From Acanthosepion pharaonis (taxonomy: Eukaryota > Mollusca > Cephalopoda > Sepiida > Sepiidae), in assembly GCA_903632075.3 (NCBI GenBank), contig CAHIKZ030004725.1:2121001-2185000 (forward strand): a DNA stretch of 64,000 bases, given 5' to 3'. The notes beneath the pieces were generated by a model that made no database searches, was not told the DNA's origin, and saw nothing but the letters and a program-made list of their open reading frames with translations. Within the stretch, counting starts at the first letter, position 1. Every line of letters starts with the position of its first letter. Shown piece after piece: positions 33,151 to 43,764 of the stretch. The position numbers and the translations under genes were made by a program.

Positions 33151-33154
<4 letters not shown>

Positions 33155-33311
33155 TTCGTGGTTAATAAACATTTATAATATCATATAATTGGTAATATTT
33201 ATATATACCGATTATTTGCTATTAGTTATCGAGTCAATTCATTTTTATATTTTATATTTTTGATTTTTAACAAACGTGATGTTTGCCGAAATGCTATAGT
33301 TATCTATTGAG

Positions 33312-33440
33312 GGGGTGCAGAATTAATTTCAAGTCGGAACTAATTTCAACTCAGAATTAATTTCAACTCAGATTAATTTCAACTCGGAATTAATTTCAAC
33401 TCAGAATTAATTTCAACTCGGAATTAATTTCAACTCATTT
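33312..33440 (+). repeat. 17-bp minisatellite, about seven units
   Basis: Tandem units of AACTCGGAATTAATTTC with G/A and single-base variants. It is unrelated to the 17-bp array at 6 kb. No coding value. Confidence 0.85.
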
Positions 33441-33590
33441 CAAGTCCTCATATCTGCTGAACTATGAATGGTAGTACGATGAAAATGGTACCATTTTAAA
33501 GCTAAATTCTAAACCTAACCCTAACCCAATTAAGGTGTGCTATATTTATTGGATAAAGTGCTCAATATCAGAGATAGTGCGTGTGTAAAT

Positions 33591-33729
33591 ATAAAAGTGA
33601 ATATAGAAGTCAACACTTAGAGGCGACAGTCTGTTTCATGCTAGATTCAATCGTCAGGCCACGATAGGTGGCCTGAGAATTGCATCAAGCATGAAACAGA
33701 CTCGCCTCTAAGTGTTGACTTTATGTTCA

Positions 33730-33736
<7 letters not shown>
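33591..33736. repeat. ~70-bp foldback
   Basis: Arm 33591-33662 pairs with 33668-33736, including GTTGACTTCTATA-type outer and GTCTGTTTCATGCT inner segments, with only 5 bp between arms. It runs directly into (TA)n at 33735. The inner sequence is similar to 25058-25090, and the leader to the 2.63-2.72 kb repeat. Confidence 0.85.
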
Positions 33737-33779
<43 letters not shown>

Positions 33780-33780
<1 letters not shown>

Positions 33781-34290
33781 TACAGTGATTCACTGGGTGC
33801 CACTAGAGGGTTATGTTAGGGGTAGTTTGTACAGACAGCGGAGGAATGTAAGGATTAACTCTAGACGTAAACAAATTAAGTTTGTAGTGACTGTGGAAGC
33901 ATCCTATTGGGAGTCTGTTGCATAGGGCTGGGGTTTCGTGGGTAGAGACTAGTCTGGTGGTAGTTAATTCTCCCTGATGGGATACGGAGAGAATGTGGGT
34001 GGTTTGTTACAATGTAAGTGTCATGGTGGGTCCTTACTGTGAAGGTTAGGCCTGACGGAACCCAGGAATTGAGTTTGTACAAGGGCTTTCCTTGAAAATA
34101 GCGATTGAGCAGTGGGAGTCTTGCCACATCCCGCCTGTGGGAGAGAGGTTGGAGGATTGAAAATAATTCGTCACCCACAAGGTCAGGTTGACCCCTTTGG
34201 ACTCTGTCGAGGCTGGAAAGTGCGTCATTGTCACAGTACAACGAATGTAGTGAAAGCTGAACACCGCTAATGCTATCGAACGACAAACGA
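33780..34290 (-). pseudogene. diverged jockey/CR1-like LINE 3' end
   Basis: Minus-strand open stretch with SSLDRVQRGQPDLVGDELFS, then LQPLSHRRDVARLPLLNRYF and later SGRINYHQTSLYPRNPS. The SHRRDVA block matches the position seen at 51.0 kb, but the rest diverges, so this is a different subfamily. 5'-truncated, no catalytic domain. Confidence 0.7.
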
Positions 34291-34362
34291 CAGAACGCTT
34301 TTTTCTTTTTTTATCTAATTGACAATCGAGACATTCTTCCACAATAAATACAGAAAACGTTA

Positions 34363-34399
<37 letters not shown>

Positions 34400-34487
34400 A
34401 GCAAATATATGGATATAGATCCGACAGTATGAAGAAAATATACGGAAAAAACAAACAAAAATCCTTATATACAATTATGCTGTTTTA

Positions 34488-34565
34488 ATGTTAATATGTC
34501 AACATCGGACGTTTCGGTCTAATAAACCATCTTCAGGACATATTCATAAAATATAATTAACATTA
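34488..34565 (-). ncRNA. hammerhead-like motif with 8-bp outer stem
   Basis: On the minus strand: helix I AATATGTC, CTGAAGA, an extra T, helix II GGTTT/AGACC with loop ATT, GAAA (last A is helix III), helix III ACG/TGT with loop TCCGA, T, and helix I GACATATT. A further outer pairing TTAATGTTAAT/ATTAACATTA lies beyond a bulge. CTGAAGA satisfies the CTGANGA rule. Only the extra base before helix II breaks the hammerhead consensus. Confidence 0.45.
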
Positions 34566-34670
34566 GCAATTCAACATGACAAAGACAATGTACATAAGAA
34601 TAAGACTCATCCAAACAGATAACTGAAAGTTTTATAAGATCAGCGCTCCGTTTAAAACATCGTCACGTTG

Positions 34671-34672
<2 letters not shown>

Positions 34673-34733
<61 letters not shown>
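34673..34733. repeat. (TA)n-(CA)n microsatellite
   Basis: Abuts CAGGGTGTCCATAAAG, which looks like a mariner-type terminal repeat. Confidence 0.95.
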
Positions 34734-34770
34734 GGGTGTCCATAAAGTTCGTGTGCACTTTAAAAAAATT
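34733..34770 (+). repeat. possible mariner terminal inverted repeat
   Basis: CAGGGTGTCCATAAAGTTCG resembles ends of animal mariner elements. A decayed mariner transposase lies about 540 bp to the right (35270-35690, minus). The partner end was not found. Confidence 0.5.
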
Positions 34771-35099
34771 ATTACTTTATTTGTATTTGCGATAGACATA
34801 ATCTGTAAAAAATGTTATAAAGTTTAATGTACCTAGTTTTAAGTAAAGCTAAAATAACTATTGTGATTTCAGGCATTACTGTAAATCAGTTGGCAAATGT
34901 TTCCGTGAACTGCAAAATCGTATTACCCTTTGTATTGCTAATCATGGAGGACATGTGGAAACTTAAATAAAATTTCAATAAAACTTTAAAAAAAATATAG
35001 ATTTACTTCTTTCTAATCCTTTTTACAAATTATTTCTATCGCAAATATCAGTATATACAGATTTAAAGACAGGAAAGTATTCTTTTTTTAAAGAGATGT

Positions 35100-35230
35100 C
35101 TACCGGTCAACACATCGTCAAAAGAATGACGTTGGTAATTATTGACTAAGAAAAGCCAACAATTCGCACAGCAAAAAATTTAAGGAGGAAAAAAAGGGAC
35201 CACAACGAAAAAACAAATTTATAAATCTAA
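35100..35230 (-). repeat. foldback-type repeat, decayed copy
   Basis: Matches 36525-36690: a pair ATTCTT/AAGAAT encloses TTGACGA, T and a short stem, but the GAAA equivalent is GGTA. GAAAAAGTCGTGG-like A-rich tail sequences are shared. A relic of the 36.5-kb family. Confidence 0.55.
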
Positions 35231-35269
35231 ATTACACAAAAAATGAAAATAATACTGACATCTTATTTT

Positions 35270-35690
35270 AACAGATATATTTACCATCTTGAAAATGCTA
35301 AAGAGCAAATTTATTCAATAAAATCGCCATTGGTTTCAATTCCAGCCTCCAGACAACTTTGGAATCTCCTGCATCTCTTCTGGGTGTTCCCCTTGTTTAA
35401 GTTGGTGAATGTGTCATAACACTTGCCTTCAGTTCATCTTTAGTGTTACAAGCTGTTTTGTTGGTCTCCCGCTCAACTGCGCTCATACATAATAATCAAG
35501 GGGGTTGTAGACTGTGGAGTTAGTTGACCAGATGTTAGTCGTGAGGTAGTCGCAAAAATTGTCTGGCAGCCATGATTGATTTCTCCTGCTTGTGTAGCAG
35601 GGTGCAGAGTCCTGTTGCCCGATATAGGTTCTTCTTGTAGCACGCTTTAATTCATGCAATCGAGACATTAAGGAAAACACTTCGTCAGAA
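35270..35690 (-). pseudogene. mariner-like transposase, C-terminal half
   Basis: Minus-strand translation: QQDSAPCYTSRRNQSWLPDN, CDYLTTNIW and NPLDYYV, then shifted frames with TNKTACNTKDELK-like sequence and a 3' end matching 42840-42955. QQD and NPLDYYV mark the second and third catalytic acidic residues. The N-terminal helix-turn-helix is absent. The copy at 42.2 kb belongs to the same family. Confidence 0.8.
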
Positions 35691-35738
35691 CAACATTTTT
35701 TCCTAGTTGTTCCATATTCTGTGCTATCCTATACTATG

Positions 35739-35739
<1 letters not shown>

Positions 35740-35806
<67 letters not shown>

Positions 35807-35812
35807 ATATGA

Positions 35813-35875
<63 letters not shown>
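35740..35875. repeat. (CTAT)n-(TA)n microsatellite
   Basis: About 65 bp of CTAT units then about 60 bp of TA. Confidence 0.95.
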
Positions 35876-36023
35876 ATGCATGTTTCAGTAAATAGTATAG
35901 ACAAGTTTTGTCTATTTATTTTAAGTAAATTCCTTTCATATTGTCTGATAAGCTTAATAACATCATCATTGAAAGATGAAAGAAAAACGCTATATTGATA
36001 CATGTTTTTTAATCCTATCTAAG

Positions 36024-36050
36024 CTTTCGGCTTACATTAGCCATTATCAA
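36024..36050 (-). ncRNA. hammerhead-like motif (possible relic)
   Basis: Minus strand: TTGATAA, extra T, helix II GGCT/AGCC, GAAA, palindrome AGCT (with the last A), T, then AGAT pairing with upstream ATCT. The core has T at position 3 and A at position 8, so it is degenerate. Confidence 0.35.
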
Positions 36051-36467
36051 AGATGACAATTCCATTTCAATATATTAAACAATACACGGACACAACAATA
36101 ATGATTGTTTTTGTTGCATGAAAGATTTCCAAGCAACGACAAACTCGTGTATACGAGACGCGGAAGCGAAAATCGCACTACAGCTCTTGACGTCACACAT
36201 GACCACGCAAAAGTGAAAACGAGAAGCATTAAGTATGGGAAGCCGTTGGTATAAACCAATGACTTCTGCTATCAATTATAGGCATTTAAGAATATTTGTG
36301 GAGATTTCATAGTTTATTTTGTTAGGTTTAGGTTAGGTTTCAACTGTTTTATGCATATAGCTTCAAGAATTTTTAGTTTTTGCTTATTGTTTTCATGTTT
36401 AAGTATATTGTATTTTTAACGAGGATTTTCCGGAATTGTGTACGCGGCCAGGCATGTTGTTTTAAAA

Positions 36468-36469
<2 letters not shown>

Positions 36470-36520
<51 letters not shown>

Positions 36521-36690
36521 AAATGCAGGAAAGCATTCTTCTTTTTTGAGATGTGTTTCGACCAACACATTATCAGAAGAATACATTTGGTGAATTTTAA
36601 TTGACAAAGAAAAGAAAACCATTCACACTGCGAGAAAATATAAGAAGGATAAAAAAAGGAAACAACTAAAAAAACAAATTTATTAATAAA
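36470..36690 (-). repeat. foldback-type repeat with hammerhead-like motif beside (TA)n
   Basis: (TG)(TA)n at 36470-36518 borders a repeat whose minus strand has ATTCTT, CTGATAA, T, a weak stem, GAAAC (36555-36559) and AAGAAT. The outer six-base pairs match those of the relic at 35.1 kb. Confidence 0.55.
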
Positions 36691-36854
36691 ACGAGAAGAG
36701 AGAAATGGGGAAATATATTTGCAAATGGTTCCAGTATGCATTATACCCCGTCTGTTCATAACTCGGCCATTTATTGGATTACCCAGAGTATGCAGCAGGA
36801 TATATGGACGATTCATTCGCCGTTTTGTCCAAAGATCGGTCAGCTAAACATTGA

Positions 36855-37200
36855 CGTCTGTTAGAAGCGGTTTTTATTAAGTTATATCAACCGTCTCTGT
36901 ACAGACAGAGAGAGCATTTTGTTCGCCCTCTTTGTCTTTTAGGAGGTATACGAGTGAATCTTTCCATTTTGTACTCACTAGGAACCCTCTACATTGGCTC
37001 CCTTGCTCGTATATTTTCTTTTTGTCCATCGTTTTTATTAATAAGTTTTATTAATGAATTTGTTAGAAGCAATTTTTATTAAGTTACATCAGCTGTCTAT
37101 GTGCAGAAAGAGAGAGCATTTTGTTCGCCCACTCTGCCGTTTAGGTGGTATGCGAGTGAATCTTTCTATTTTCTACTCATAAGGAACCCTTTAGATTATT
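36855..37200 (+). repeat. direct repeat, two ~145-bp units
   Basis: TTTTTATTAAGTTATATCAA at 36869 and TTTTTATTAAGTTACATCAG at 37073 open two units that also share GAGAGAGCATTTTGTTCGCC and GAGTGAATCTTTC. Spacing is about 203 bp. Confidence 0.75.
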
Positions 37201-37249
37201 TATATATATATATATATATATATATGAGATATATTATTTACAAAATTGT

Positions 37250-40230
37250 CCATCTTTGTCGCCATATATATTACAACGTTTCGGCCTTTCAGTATCTGTC
37301 TATTTTTGAGATGAGGTGTACATTATTTACATTTTCGCCATATATATTACAACGTTTCGGCCTTTCAGTATCTGTCTATATTTTATGAGAAGAATTACAT
37401 TTGTCCTCATCTTTGTCGCCATATTTATTAACGTTTCGGCCTTTCAGTATCTGTCTATATTTCTGAGAAGGTATTATGTACATTAATTATTCGGACCATT
37501 GTCCTCATCTTTGAAAATATTTATTACAACGTTTCGGCCTTTCAGTATCTGTCTAATTTGAGATGAGGTATTAAAAACATTATTCGGAAATCTTTTATTA
37601 ATTACAAAATCTGTCTATATTTCTGAGATGAGGTATTATGTACATTATTTACATTATTCGGAAATCTTTGTCGCCATATTTAAAACGTTTCGGCCTTTCA
37701 GTATCTGTCTATATTTCTGAGATGTATTATGTACATTATTTACATTATTCGGACTATTGTCCTCATCTTTGTCGCCATATTTATTACAACGTTTCGGCCT
37801 TTCAGTATCTGTTCATATTTCTGAGATCGTATTATGCCATTTTTATTGGACTATTGTCCTCATCTTTGTCGCCATATTTATTACAACGTTTCGGCCTTTC
37901 AGTATCTGTCTATATTTCTGAGATGATATTATGGACGATTTCATTATTCGGACTATTGTCGTTTTGTCATATTTATTACAAAGTATCTGTCTATATTTCA
38001 GGTATTATGTACATTAAATTATTCGGACTATTGTCTGTTACAACGTTTCGGTTTTATCTGTCTATATTTCTTGAATTATGTATTATTTCATTATTCGGAC
38101 TATTGTCCTCATCTTTGTATGCCATATTTATTTCATGTCTTTATCGCCATTTATTACACGTTTCGGCCTTTCAGTATCTGTCTATATTTCTGAGATGAGG
38201 TATTATGTACATTATTTACATTATTCGGACTATTGTCCTCATCTTTGTCGCCATATTTATTACAACGTTTCGGCCTTTCAGTATCTGTCTATATTTCTGA
38301 GATGAGGTATTATGTACATTATTTACATTATTCGGACTATTGTCCTCATCTTTTGTCGCCATATTTATTACAACGTTTCGGCCTTTCAGTATCTGTCTAT
38401 ATTTCTGAGATGAGGTATTATGTACATTATTTACATTATTCGGACTATTGTCCTCATCTTTGTCGCCATATTTATTACAACGTTTCGGCCTTTCAGTATC
38501 TGTCTATATTTCTGAGATGAGGTTTAGGTATATTATTTATATTATTCGGACTATTGTCCTCATCTTTGTCGCCATATTTATTACAACGTTTCGGCTTTCA
38601 GTATCTGTCTATATTTCTGAGATGAGGTATTATGTACATTATTTACATTATTCGGACTATTGTCCTCATCTTTGTCGCCATATTTATTACAACGTTTCGG
38701 CCTTTTCAGTATCTGTTATATTTCTGAGATGAGGTATTATGTACACTATTTACATTATTCGGACTATTATCCTCATTTTGTCACCATATTTATTACAACG
38801 TTTCGGCCTTTCAGTATCTGTCTATATATTTCTGAGATGAGTATTATGTACACTATTTACATTATTCGGACTATTATCCTCATTTTTGTCACCATATTTA
38901 TTACAACGTTTCGGCCTTTCAGTATCTGTCTATATTTCTGAGATGAGTATTATGTACATTATTTACATTATTCGGACTATTATCCTCATTTTGTCACCAT
39001 ATTTATTACAACGTTTCGGCCTTTCAGTATCTGTCTATATTTCTGAGATGAGGTATTATGTACACTATTTACATTATTCGGACTATTATCCTCATTTTGT
39101 CACCATATTTATTACAACGTTTCGGCCTTTCAGTATCTGTCTATATTTCTGAGATGAGGTATTATGTACACTATTTACATTATTCGGACTATTATCCTCA
39201 TTTTTGTCACCATATTTTTATTACAACGTTTCGGCCTTTCAGTATCTGTCTATATTTCTGAGATGAGGTATTATGTACACTATTTACATTATTCGGACTA
39301 TTATCCTCATTTTTGTCACCATATTTATTACAACGTTTCGGCCTTTTTCGGCCATTATTTCATTATCCTCATTTTGTCATATTTATACGTTTTTCTTTGA
39401 GATGAGGTATTATGTACACTATTTACATTATTCGGACTATTATCCTCATTTTTGTCACCATATTTATTACAACGTTTCGGCCTTTCAGTATCTGTCTATA
39501 TTTCTGAGATGAGGTATTATGTACACTATTTACATTATTCGGACTATTATCCTCATTTTTGTCACCATATTTATTACAACGTTTCGGCCTTTCAGTATCT
39601 GTCTATATTTCTGAGATGAGGTATTATTGCACTATTTACATTATTCGGACTATTATCCTCATTTTTGTCACCATATTTATTACAACGTTTCGGCCTTTCA
39701 GTATCTGTCTATATTTCTGAGATGAGGTATTATGTACACTATTTACATTATTCGGACTATTATCCTCGGCCTTTTTTGTCACCATATTTATTACAACGTT
39801 TCGGCCTTTCAGTAACTGTCTATATTTCTGAGATGAGGTATTATGTACACTATTTACATTATTCGGACTATTATCCTCATTTTTGTCACCATATTTATCA
39901 CAACGTTTCGGCCTTCAGTATCTGTCTATATTTCTGAGATGCGGTATTATGTACACTATTTACATTATTCGGACTATTATCCTCATTTTTGTCACCATAT
40001 TTATTACAACGTTTCGGCCTTTCAGTATCTGTCTATATTTCTGAGATGAGGTATTATGTACACTATTTACATTATTCGGACTATTGTCCACATCTTTGTT
40101 GCCATATTTATCACAACGTTTCGGCCTTTCAGTATCTGTCTATATTTCTGAGATGAAGTATTATGTACATTATTTACATTATTCGGACTATTGTCCTCAT
40201 CTTTGTCACCATATTTATTACAATGTTTCG
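37250..40230 (-). repeat. 107-bp satellite array, about 28 monomers
   Basis: ACGTTTCGGCC landmarks recur about every 105-108 bp. The monomer (plus strand) runs through GGCCTTTCAGTATCTGTCTA, TTTCTGAGATGAGGTATTATG, TTACATTATTCGGACTATT and CACCATATTTATTACAAC. Monomers before 38.1 kb are eroded (70-110 bp, deletions). 38.1-38.7 kb carries the GTACATTA/CTTTGTCGCC type, 38.7-40.05 kb the GTACACTA/TTTTGTCACC type. It ends at 40230 by running into the ribozyme-like junction of an FB-C element. Overlapping ORFs with repeating YYVHYLHYSD and VSAF are repeat artefacts. Confidence 0.9.
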
Positions 40231-40680
40231 GCCGTTGTACGCTCCGAACTTCTTCAGTAATAAGGAGTGCGATAATAAGAACAAAAATTCCAATATGAAC
40301 TCTGGTAAAAAAACATGCAATGATATCAGCAATAAATTGCAATATGAGCACTGGTAAAAAGTGGTTGCTGAAAACGTTAGTTTTATAATACCGCGAAATT
40401 CATGCACTGGGTCACATGGCATATTGGATAAAGACGTTAGTTAGATCCAGTGACAAGACCCAAAGAGTGTGAGTTCAATACCTGGTTAAGACAGTGGAGA
40501 ACTGATAACTGCCATCCATTAAACATAGCACGTGGAACTAGAACAGTCTACCCCAGTGAGCAAAATAAAGGGTTCTGTTCGACATACCAACCACCTGAAG
40601 AAGGCCGGAGCGTACAATGGCCGAAACGTTGTAATAAATATGGCGACATAGATGAGGACAATAGTCCAAATAATGTATGA
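40225..40680 (+). mobile_element. tRNA-like foldback element FB-C, copy 2
   Basis: Left end: inverted GTTTCGGCCGTTGTACGCTC and TCTTCAG (40225-40257). Then module M inverted (40258-40390) and a tRNA-like region with GGCATATTGGATAAAGACG and B-box-like GAGTTCAATACC at about 40472. The right end is CCACCTGAAGAAGGCCGGAG, GGCCGAAAC (to 40627) and about half a satellite monomer. Both ends carry the same motif in inverted orientation, with the long satellite attached outside the left end. Confidence 0.8.
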
Positions 40681-40684
40681 GGAG

Positions 40685-41410
40685 AAGTATTCACAGTCAG
40701 AGTTTTGGCTGTCTGCAAACAGATGTATAGAGTGACGTGTCCATTTACTTATAACATTTCTTAAATAGACATTTTACCTACACGAATCTTGTATCCGCTC
40801 TAGTTTTTGTATTCTCTTTCTCTGACGCGTCCACTTGCCACGACTCATACCCGGATGTCATTTCAGGATCATGGTGCGCCAAGATAAATCTGCTGATACC
40901 ACAGTCAAATTCTTAGCAAACCTTTATTATTTTATTTTATTTCTTAGTGTCAAACTTATGCCTATTAGTTACACTGCAAATGTCTATGTCAATAAGGAAA
41001 TGCATTCATTCTTCATCAAAGATAACAGAATATCTCTCCGTGCTTCCTGTCCAACGCAGTAAATATTGTTTTTACATGTGGCAGCGTGTTGTAGACACGC
41101 ACAAGTGTACAGTTTGAAACCTTCCCACAGTTGAGCAGCAAAAGACACACAGGCGAAGCTTGCCACATTGGACCTATTTTGAAATGTCGCTATTTTCGCT
41201 CTACTTTAAAATTAAATAGGGTTATGTTGATTTGAAGAAGTTATTTAAAAATGGAGTGGGCTATCTTAGGGTATGTTGGAGCTAACGACAGTTTCCCTTG
41301 CAATGGGTACGCATATTCTTCTTCAAGATTTCTCGAATATTCGAAAATAAATAAATACACTGTTTAACAGAGAGTCTACTCAAATATGGGTATTCACTAA
41401 AAATAAAGTT
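40685..41410. other. unassigned sequence
   Basis: No gene or repeat recognised. Open frames of 60-75 codons lack domains. Confidence 0.35.
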
Positions 41411-41412
41411 TA

Positions 41413-41417
<5 letters not shown>

Positions 41418-41450
<33 letters not shown>
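41418..41450. repeat. (TA)n microsatellite
   Basis: Short TA tract. Confidence 0.9.
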
Positions 41451-41454
<4 letters not shown>

Positions 41455-41610
41455 TATTTAAAAAATATGATTCCAAATATACATATTTTTAAATAAATAA
41501 TTATATTTATCTCTACTTTTGTATCGAGCACTATTTTTTAAAAGTAATAACAAAAATACTAAAGAACTTTGGATAATTTACCTAACAAGTTCTTTCCTAT
41601 TTTCTATATA

Positions 41611-41616
<6 letters not shown>

Positions 41617-41662
<46 letters not shown>

Positions 41663-41663
41663 A
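41617..41663. repeat. (CA)n-(TA)n microsatellite
   Basis: Abuts the left end of FB-C copy 3. Confidence 0.95.
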
Positions 41664-41665
41664 AC

Positions 41666-42062
41666 ACAACGTTTCGGCTGTTGTACTCTCCGGCCTTCTT
41701 CAGGTGGTTGGAATGTCGAACTGAACCCTTTATTTGGCTCACTGGGAAAGATTGTTCTAGTTCCACATGCCATGTTTAATGGATGTCAGTTATCAATTAT
41801 CTCCTGTTATTTCCCCTCTCCAAGTTCTCCACTGCCGTAACCGTGTATTGAACTCACACTCTTTGGGTCATGTCACTGGATCTAACCAACGTCTTTATCC
41901 ACTGTGTCATGTGTCCTTAAGAACACATGGCACAGTACAGTTCGACATTCCAACCACCTGAAGAAGGCTGGAGCGTATAACGGCCGAAACGTTGTAATAA
42001 ATATGGCAACAAAGATGATGACAATGGAAATACTGTACATAATACCTCATCTCAGAAATATA
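41666..42062 (-). mobile_element. tRNA-like foldback element FB-C, copy 3
   Basis: Left terminal inverted repeat 41668-41726 and right terminal inverted repeat 41938-41995 pair over about 58 bp (ACAACGTTTCGGC, CCTTCTTCAGGTGGTTGGAA, TGTCGAACTG). Between them is the tRNA-like region on the minus strand (B-box-like GAGTTCAATACA near 41848, A-box side near 41910). About 0.6 tail monomer follows on the right (41996-42062) before (TA)n. This copy shows the two-ended foldback structure most clearly. Confidence 0.85.
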
Positions 42063-42063
42063 G

Positions 42064-42064
<1 letters not shown>

Positions 42065-42100
<36 letters not shown>
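42065..42100. repeat. (TA)n microsatellite
   Basis: Directly follows the tail monomer. Confidence 0.95.
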
Positions 42101-42103
<3 letters not shown>

Positions 42104-42229
42104 TCGGTGGGTGAATTATCACTATGTTGTATTTTTAATTTCACGTCATGCGCGTTGTTTGCTTATGAGTTTGTCGACTGCACAGTATAGTAGGGTCAGT
42201 TGGGCACCGTCTGTGAGAAAAAGAGCACC

Positions 42230-42955
42230 ATGACGCAATTCACCCCACCAGAAATATGGACACACCATACTTTATTATTTGGCATTCGCGCCGGAAGCTC
42301 CAATACGAATATTTCAGAGTTTTTTAGTGTCAGTCTGAGGACAGTGCAGAGGATTAGGAAAGAGTTCGATGAGTCTAATGATGATTACGAAGTTATTGCA
42401 GTTCGGAAAACTCACTCTGATCGTTTTGATAAAAAAATTCTACCGAATTTGTTGGTGAGGCACTCAGAATCAACACGAATGTCTATATCGGGTGCATAGA
42501 GGAGGTGGTGCTGCCATGGATCTAGAGGGTGGTTGCTGGAAGACACTATGTCTGCACTAAGCCACACAAGCAGGAGAACCCAGTCATGGCTGTCAGAAAA
42601 CATCGGCAGCCACATCACCCCTTACATCTGACCACCTAAACCCCCAAGATGCAACCGACTTGATTATTATGCGGGGTCACAGTTGAGAGAGAAGCCAACA
42701 AAACTCCTTGTGACACCAAAGCTGAACTGAAGGCAAGGATTATGGTAGCATCCACCAACTTAAAGAAGAAGGCCATCCAGAAAAATTGCAGGACATTCCG
42801 AAGTTGCCTGGAGGCCGTGATTGAAGCCAATGACGAATTTATTGAATAAATTTACTCTGTAGTATTTCAAGATATTTTTGTGTAATTTTGGTAAATATAT
42901 CTGTTATAAGAGATATCAGTGCAATTTTCATTTCTGTGTAATTTAGACGGTAATT
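42230..42955 (+). pseudogene. mariner-like transposase with internal deletion
   Basis: The likely start is ATG at 42230, giving MTQFTPPEIWTHHTLLFGIR, then ISEFFSVSLRTVQRIRKEFD, a helix-turn-helix DNA-binding domain. After about residue 75 the sequence jumps to HTSRRTQSWLSENIGSHITP (another frame) and LDYYAG, the middle and end of the catalytic domain, then LEAVIEANDEFIE and a stop. The first catalytic aspartate region is deleted, and stops and frameshifts follow. The 3' end matches 35270-35340 inverted. A dead deletion derivative. Confidence 0.85.
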
Positions 42956-42979
42956 TATCCATAGCATCCTATATATAGG

Positions 42980-43241
42980 AAATGTGAGTTTGTAAACAGT
43001 GACTATTATGGCTAATAATGCAAGACTCTTCGGTAAATCGAATTGAGTTCTCTCAGTCATTGGGTGTTTATCTAAAAATAAATACACTTAAAATTCACCT
43101 TCATCCCTGCCGTGCGCCAACGGCATAGTGGTCGAATCCCAACTGATGCCAATTCAATCGGGTTTCGATCCTAGCTAGAGACAACCGGATGTCTAGCCAC
43201 ACTGATGAGCTCTGATACAGCGAAACAGTCTGTCTGTGGAT

Positions 43242-43245
<4 letters not shown>
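42980..43245 (+). repeat. hammerhead SINE copy 3 with 5' module
   Basis: The 5' module (42985-43090) matches 10155-10265. The tRNA-like part is GTGCGCCAACGGCATAGTGG with B-box-like GGGTTTCGATCC (43160-43171), then the ribozyme and (TA)n from 43243. GGCATAGTGG is the best A-box match among the copies. Confidence 0.8.
43197..43239 (+). ncRNA. hammerhead ribozyme, helix II weakened
   Basis: Helix I CCACA/TGTGG, CTGATGA (43202-43208), GAAA (43222-43225), helix III ACA/TGT with loop GTC, and the cleavage base C43234 are all intact. Helix II is GCTCTGATACAGC, so one of five pairs is a C-C mismatch. Core bases are complete. Activity should be reduced rather than certainly lost. Confidence 0.65.
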
Positions 43246-43282
<37 letters not shown>

Positions 43283-43491
43283 CGGTGATGATTAGTTAAC
43301 TGTTTTGCTAAAATCTACCCCATGAAGATTTATTTTTTATTCAGGCCGGTAGACGAAAGTAAATAAACATACTTTTTAATAGATAAACGGAGAATCTACT
43401 CAAATAATAGCAATCCTCTAAAAATAAAATTTTAGTAATATACATATACATACACAGACACACACACATACGCACACACATACATATATAT

Positions 43492-43542
<51 letters not shown>

Positions 43543-43575
43543 TTAGAGCGAGAGAGAGAGAGAGAGAGAGAAAGA
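43243..43575. repeat. (TA)n, (CA)n-like and (GA)n microsatellites
   Basis: TA at 43243-43280; imperfect CA then TA at 43450-43541; GA at 43549-43575. Confidence 0.9.
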
Positions 43576-43764
43576 GGAGTCTTCGGTATGACGATAAACT
43601 ACATCCGGCAGCAAGGACTCTTATTGGGAGATTAGAGGATTTGAGTAGGGTGGAAGCAGCCTTTAAGTGCTGTTGTTCCTAGATCCACCCTAACCCGGGG
43701 TGGTAACATTTGTTAGGGTCCCTCCTATGGCAAACAGTGATCCCCCAAACAAAAGCAAAACTCT

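Noticed and set aside
33511..33530. Telomere-like CCTAACCCTAACCC
   Set aside because: Only about two units; too short to claim an interstitial telomeric array.
37101..40049. Chain of ORFs with repeating YYVHYLHYSDYYPH and VSAFQYLSIF
   Set aside because: Explained by the 107-bp satellite; the reading frame changes from unit to unit and no frame is favoured.
37250..40230. CRISPR-like array
   Set aside because: Units are contiguous with no unique spacers, the genome is eukaryotic and the unit matches a mobile element tail.
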